From an uncultured Bacilli bacterium (lineage in GTDB: Bacteria > Bacillota_I > Bacilli_A > RF39 > UBA660): DNA of 7,154 nt. Below, piece after piece: positions 4,382 to 7,154 of the stretch. The stretch lies in assembly GCA_944363685.1 (NCBI GenBank), contig CALVUV010000069.1:1-7154 (forward strand), given 5' to 3'. Made by a program: the position numbers and the translations under genes. Positions within the stretch are counted from its first letter, which is position 1, and every line of letters begins with the position of its first letter. Under the pieces are notes generated by a model that worked only from the letters and a program-made list of their open reading frames with translations, was not told the DNA's origin and ran no database searches.

Positions 4382-6874
4382 TTATTTTCCACAGCATTGT
4401 TTATATTTCTTACCACTTCCACATGGACATGGGTCATTTCTACCTACTTTTTTTACTCTTTTTGGAGTTTTTTTAGTATCTTTAGTATCATTTGTTCTTG
4501 CTTCTTTTGCTACTTGTTTTCTTTCAACATTTTGTCTAATTTCTGCTTTAAGTAAGAATACTGTAATATCTCTATCAATTTTTTGAAGCATATCATCAAA
4601 TAGTCCATATCCTTCTGTTGTATATGCTCTTAATGGATCATCTTGTCCATACTGACGTAGATAAATTCCTTCTCTTAAGTGAGACATAACATTTATTTGT
4701 TCCATCCAATAGTTATCTATTACTTGTAATGATAAAGCTTTTTCAAATTCATTACTTATTTCTACAGGAACTTCTTTAATCTTATTTTCATATTCTTCTT
4801 TTGCTTTTTCATAAAGATATTCTATTAATTCATCAGCATTTTTAGAATCTAACTCGTCTTTAGTTATATCATTCTTTAATAAGTTTTCATTTGCAAATTC
4901 TGTAATACTTTGTAACTCTTCATCTGTAATAACACTGTCTACATTTCTTGATTTAACTAAATCTGTAATATGATTATGAATTGAGTTTAATACTGTTTCG
5001 TGAATAGAATCACTATCTAATATTTCATTACGTTTTCCATACATAATTTCTCTTTGAGTATTCATAACATCATCATATTGTAATAAGTGTTTTCTAGCAT
5101 CATAGTTATTTCCTTCAACTCTTTTTTGAGCGGTACCGATTGCTTTTGTAAAGGTTTTACTTTGAATAGCTTGATCTCCAAAACCAAAACTTTTCATCAT
5201 TTCTCTAATTCTTTCACTACCAAATCTGATCATTAAGTCATCTTCCATAGAGACAAAGAACTGTGTATACCCTGGATCTCCTTGACGTCCAGAACGACCT
5301 CTTAACTGATTATCAATACGACGTGATTCATGACGTTCAGTACCGATTACACAAAGTCCACCTAGTTCTCTTATTTTATCTGATAATTTAATATCAGTAC
5401 CACGTCCTGCCATATTGGTTGCAATAGTTACAGAACGGTGTTCTCCAATTTTAGAAATTATTTCGGCTTCACGAGCGTGATTCTTAGCATTTAATATTTC
5501 GTGAGGAATATGTGCTTTCTTTAATAAATCACTTATAAGTTCACTTGTTTCAATTGCTATAGTACCAATTAAGACAGGTTGTCCTTTATCATAACGACTT
5601 TTAACTTCATTAATAATTGCCTTATATTTAGCACTACGTGTAGCGAAAACTAAATCAGGAGCATCTACTCTTATAACTGGTTTATTAGTAGGTATTTCAA
5701 TAACATACATATTATAAATATCTCTAAACTCTTCTTCTTCTGTTTTAGCAGTACCAGTCATACCTGATAGTTTTTTATACATTCTAAATAAATTTTGGAA
5801 TGTAATAGTGGCAAGAGTTTTTGTTTCTTGATTAATATTAACTCCTTCTTTAGCTTCTATAGCTTGATGAAGTCCATCACTATAGGCTCTTCCTTTCATT
5901 AAACGTCCTGTAAATTGGTCTACTATTACTATTTCATCATCTTGAACAACATAATCTACATCTTTCTTCATAGCATAGTTAGCACGTAAAGCCTGATTAA
6001 TATAATGTACTAATGTTGCATTTTCTATTTCATATAGATTTTTTATTTTAAACATTTTCTCTGCTTTAGCACTACCTGCGTCAGTTAAAGATACACTAAT
6101 TGTACTTTTACCTGTTTCATCACAAATATAATCATCATCTTCTTTTAAAGACTTTGCAAATTTATCTGCTTCTATATAGAGATTAGCACTATGCCTTGCG
6201 CCTCCTGATATAATTAATGGAGTTCTTGCTTCATCAATTAGAATAGAGTCAACCTCATCGACAATAGCAAAGTTTAAAGGACGTTGTACTCTATTTTCTT
6301 TTCTAATTACCATATTATCTCTTAAGTAATCGAAACCTACTTCATTATTAGTAGAGTATAGAATATCACAGTTATAAGCTTCCTGTTTTTCTTTAGGAGA
6401 CATATCTCTTGTATTAACACCTACAGTTAGCCCTAAAAATCTATGTATTCCACCCATCCATTCAGCATCACGAGTGGCAAGATATTCATTAACAGTAATA
6501 ATATGAACTCCTTTTCCTTCTAAGGCATTTAAATAAGCAGGCATAACACATGTTAAAGTTTTACCTTCACCTGTTTTCATTTCTGCTATATTACCATAAT
6601 GAATAGCAAGTGCACCTAATACTTGAACATAGAAAGGCTTTTCTCCAATAACACGGTAAGCAGCTTCTCTTGCTACTGCAAAAGCTTCTATTAATATATC
6701 TTCTAGTGTTTCTCCACTTTCTAATCTTTCCTTAAATTCTTCTGTTTTATGTTTTAATTCATCATCACTTAACTTAGTCATTTCTTCATCAAGAGCTACT
6801 ATTTTATCGGCTTGTGATGAAAATTTCTTAAGTTCTTTATATTCATGGTCAAAAATTCTTGTAAATAGTCCCAT
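4382..6874 (-). CDS. secA: Preprotein translocase ATPase subunit SecA
   Basis: SecA drives secretory proteins through the SecYEG channel by ATP hydrolysis at the membrane. The chosen start (MGLFTRIFDHEYKELK) gives 830 residues, typical for Bacillota. AAGGAG (6888-6883) lies eight bases before this ATG, while an in-frame ATG 42 bases further upstream has no such site. Domains in order: first nucleotide-binding fold with Walker A MKTGEGKT (99-106) and DEVD (206-209); preprotein cross-linking region near 225-370; GMTGTA (371-376); second fold with TNMAGRGTDI (487-496) and arginine fingers QLRGRSGRQGDPG (523-535); helical scaffold and wing with DNYWMEQINVMSHLREGIYL (720-739); a charged linker; and a zinc-binding tail CPCGSGKKYKQCC with cysteines 816, 818, 827 and 828, which normally contacts ribosomes or SecB-like partners. 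All key motifs are intact. Confidence 0.98.
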   Translation of the reverse strand: MGLFTRIFDHEYKELKKFSSQADKIVALDEEMTKLSDDELKHKTEEFKERLESGETLEDILIEAFAVAREAAYRVIGEKPFYVQVLGALAIHYGNIAEMKTGEGKTLTCVMPAYLNALEGKGVHIITVNEYLATRDAEWMGGIHRFLGLTVGVNTRDMSPKEKQEAYNCDILYSTNNEVGFDYLRDNMVIRKENRVQRPLNFAIVDEVDSILIDEARTPLIISGGARHSANLYIEADKFAKSLKEDDDYICDETGKSTISVSLTDAGSAKAEKMFKIKNLYEIENATLVHYINQALRANYAMKKDVDYVVQDDEIVIVDQFTGRLMKGRAYSDGLHQAIEAKEGVNINQETKTLATITFQNLFRMYKKLSGMTGTAKTEEEEFRDIYNMYVIEIPTNKPVIRVDAPDLVFATRSAKYKAIINEVKSRYDKGQPVLIGTIAIETSELISDLLKKAHIPHEILNAKNHAREAEIISKIGEHRSVTIATNMAGRGTDIKLSDKIRELGGLCVIGTERHESRRIDNQLRGRSGRQGDPGYTQFFVSMEDDLMIRFGSERIREMMKSFGFGDQAIQSKTFTKAIGTAQKRVEGNNYDARKHLLQYDDVMNTQREIMYGKRNEILDSDSIHETVLNSIHNHITDLVKSRNVDSVITDEELQSITEFANENLLKNDITKDELDSKNADELIEYLYEKAKEEYENKIKEVPVEISNEFEKALSLQVIDNYWMEQINVMSHLREGIYLRQYGQDDPLRAYTTEGYGLFDDMLQKIDRDITVFLLKAEIRQNVERKQVAKEARTNDTKDTKKTPKRVKKVGRNDPCPCGSGKKYKQCCGK

Positions 6875-6897
6875 TCTAACATCTCCTTGCATAATGT

Positions 6898-6906
6898 ATT
6901 TTACCA
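6898..6906 (-). promoter_or_regulatory. Predicted secA promoter (extended -10)
   Basis: The minus strand reads TGGTAAAAT (6906-6898), an extended -10 with one mismatch to TATAAT. The expected -35 position (6926-6921) reads TTTTTA, a weak match. Transcription would begin near 6891, giving a leader of about 17 bases that holds the AAGGAG site. Other promoters further upstream or outside the window cannot be excluded. Confidence 0.45.
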
Positions 6907-6922
6907 AAAAAAACAAATAATA

Positions 6923-6964
6923 AAAAGTCTTTCTCTTAAATTTATTGACTTTTCGTTTTTTTTT
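6923..6964 (+). repeat. Weak inverted repeat followed by a T-run
   Basis: AAAAGTC (6923-6929) and GACTTTT (6947-6953) are exact reverse complements around a 17-base loop, and nine T's follow at 6956-6964 on the plus strand. The low GC content and long loop make it a poor terminator. Its right arm overlaps the TTGACT of the possible divergent promoter, so it may have no role. Confidence 0.3.
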
Positions 6965-7042
6965 AGTATATTTATCACATCTTTAATTAGTAACATTGTT
7001 TTAAGATGTATTAATTCTTTTGTTTTACCTATATTAGGTATA

Positions 7043-7111
7043 TTTTAAAATATCTTAATCAATATAAAAACTGGATTTCGGGTTTTAAACACTTACAAAA
7101 TATAAAAACTG
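7043..7111. repeat. Two imperfect direct repeats upstream of secA
   Basis: Copy 1 (7043-7073) and copy 2 (7083-7111) share TTTTAAA, then after 2-4 variable bases CTTA, three variable bases, and an exact 13-base block AATATAAAAACTG (7061-7073 and 7099-7111). The exact blocks are 38 bases apart. No third copy is seen in the window. The period is too short and the copies too degenerate for a CRISPR array. They might be protein-binding sites or a local duplication. Confidence 0.6.
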
Positions 7112-7115
7112 TAGA

Positions 7116-7141
7116 AACCATTGAAAAATGGTTATTTTTTT
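7116..7141 (+). terminator. Hairpin with T-run, plus-strand terminator candidate
   Basis: AACCATT (7116-7122) and AATGGTT (7127-7133) pair perfectly around a GAAA tetraloop, followed by A and seven T's (7135-7141). On the minus strand no T-run follows, so it is oriented for plus-strand RNA. The stem is AT-rich and short (7 bp), which makes it moderate in strength. No plus-strand protein gene precedes it in the window. Confidence 0.5.
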
Positions 7142-7154
7142 GTCAAATTTTTGT

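Larger units (their letters stand above)
6945..7141 (+). ncRNA. Possible small RNA divergent from secA
   Basis: On the plus strand, TTGACT (6945-6950), a 16-base spacer and TATATT (6967-6972) resemble a promoter. A clean terminator-like hairpin ends at 7141, so an RNA of about 160 bases could be made. Within it lie a 7-bp stem (ACATCTT 6977-6983 with AAGATGT 7003-7009), a short hairpin TACCTA-TAT-TAGGTA (7026-7040), the palindrome ATATTTTAAAATAT (7040-7053) and two imperfect repeats. No coding frame of note is seen. It matches no RNA family I know, and AT-rich sequence yields promoter-like sites by chance, so this is a candidate only. Confidence 0.25.
6875..7154. other. 280-base non-coding stretch upstream of secA
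   Basis: No convincing protein gene is seen on either strand. The stretch holds the predicted secA promoter, a weak inverted repeat with a T-run, several short palindromes, a pair of imperfect direct repeats and a plus-strand terminator-like hairpin at its right end. The gene beyond the right edge is not visible. Confidence 0.7.

Noticed and set aside
4362..4586. Plus-strand open frame of 74 codons
   Set aside because: It is antisense to the secA 3' end, including the conserved zinc-binding tail.
6875..6916. Longer secA start 14 codons upstream (MFFLVKYIMQGDVR)
   Set aside because: AAGGAG is well placed for the MGLFTRIFD start, which matches the usual SecA N-terminus, and the extension overlaps the ribosome binding site and probable promoter.
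7082..7118. GTTTT...GAAAC segment resembling a single CRISPR repeat, or an anti-repeat of a tracrRNA
   Set aside because: Only one copy is seen, there is no regular repeat-spacer pattern, and no cas genes are in the window; its right end is part of a terminator-like hairpin.
7141..7146. Minus-strand TTGACA as a -35 element for secA
   Set aside because: No acceptable -10 hexamer lies 16-18 bases downstream; it is also far from the secA start.

Overview
The window is strongly AT-rich bacterial DNA with the standard genetic code: TGA acts as a stop, and tryptophan is encoded by TGG. The housekeeping genes (secA with a C-terminal zinc motif, prfB with a programmed frameshift, a stand-alone Streptococcus-type CoaB), the AGGAGG-type ribosome binding sites and the U-tailed hairpin terminators point to a low-GC Bacillota, perhaps a gut Bacilli or Mollicutes-like lineage. 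That placement is inference; no rRNA or other marker gene is present.

Layout from left to right. At 1-498 (minus) lies the 5' part of prfB, cut by the window edge. It is read through the classical +1 frameshift site CTT-TGA-C at codons 24/25. Between prfB and the next gene, 499-659 holds the prfB promoter and two hairpins, one of which is a good plus-strand terminator with no plus-strand gene in front of it. A minus-strand pair follows: an unrecognised 210-residue protein (660-1292), preceded 30 bases upstream by a LysR-family regulator (1323-2210). The regulator is divergent from a plus-strand CoaB-like phosphopantothenate-cysteine ligase (2297-3169). The 86-base divergent region carries a perfect 10-bp-arm inverted repeat that overlaps the predicted lysR promoter. 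CoaB converges, over a shared hairpin, on a minus-strand oxidoreductase of the 2,4-diaminopentanoate dehydrogenase / DapB-like family (3197-4252). secA (4382-6874, minus) comes next, with its own terminator. The right edge, 6875-7154, is non-coding: it holds the secA promoter, a pair of imperfect repeats and a possible divergent small RNA.

How the genes work together. secA and prfB are commonly adjacent in Bacillota. Here both are minus-strand in the usual order, but about 3.9 kb of other genes lies between them and each has its own promoter. The LysR/CoaB divergence suggests, without proof, a regulator acting on its neighbour or on itself. The dehydrogenase has no pathway partners in view. 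This is mainly an ordinary core region. The least explained parts are the two non-coding stretches with plus-strand terminators, the unknown 210-residue protein, and the altered motif in the orphan dehydrogenase.
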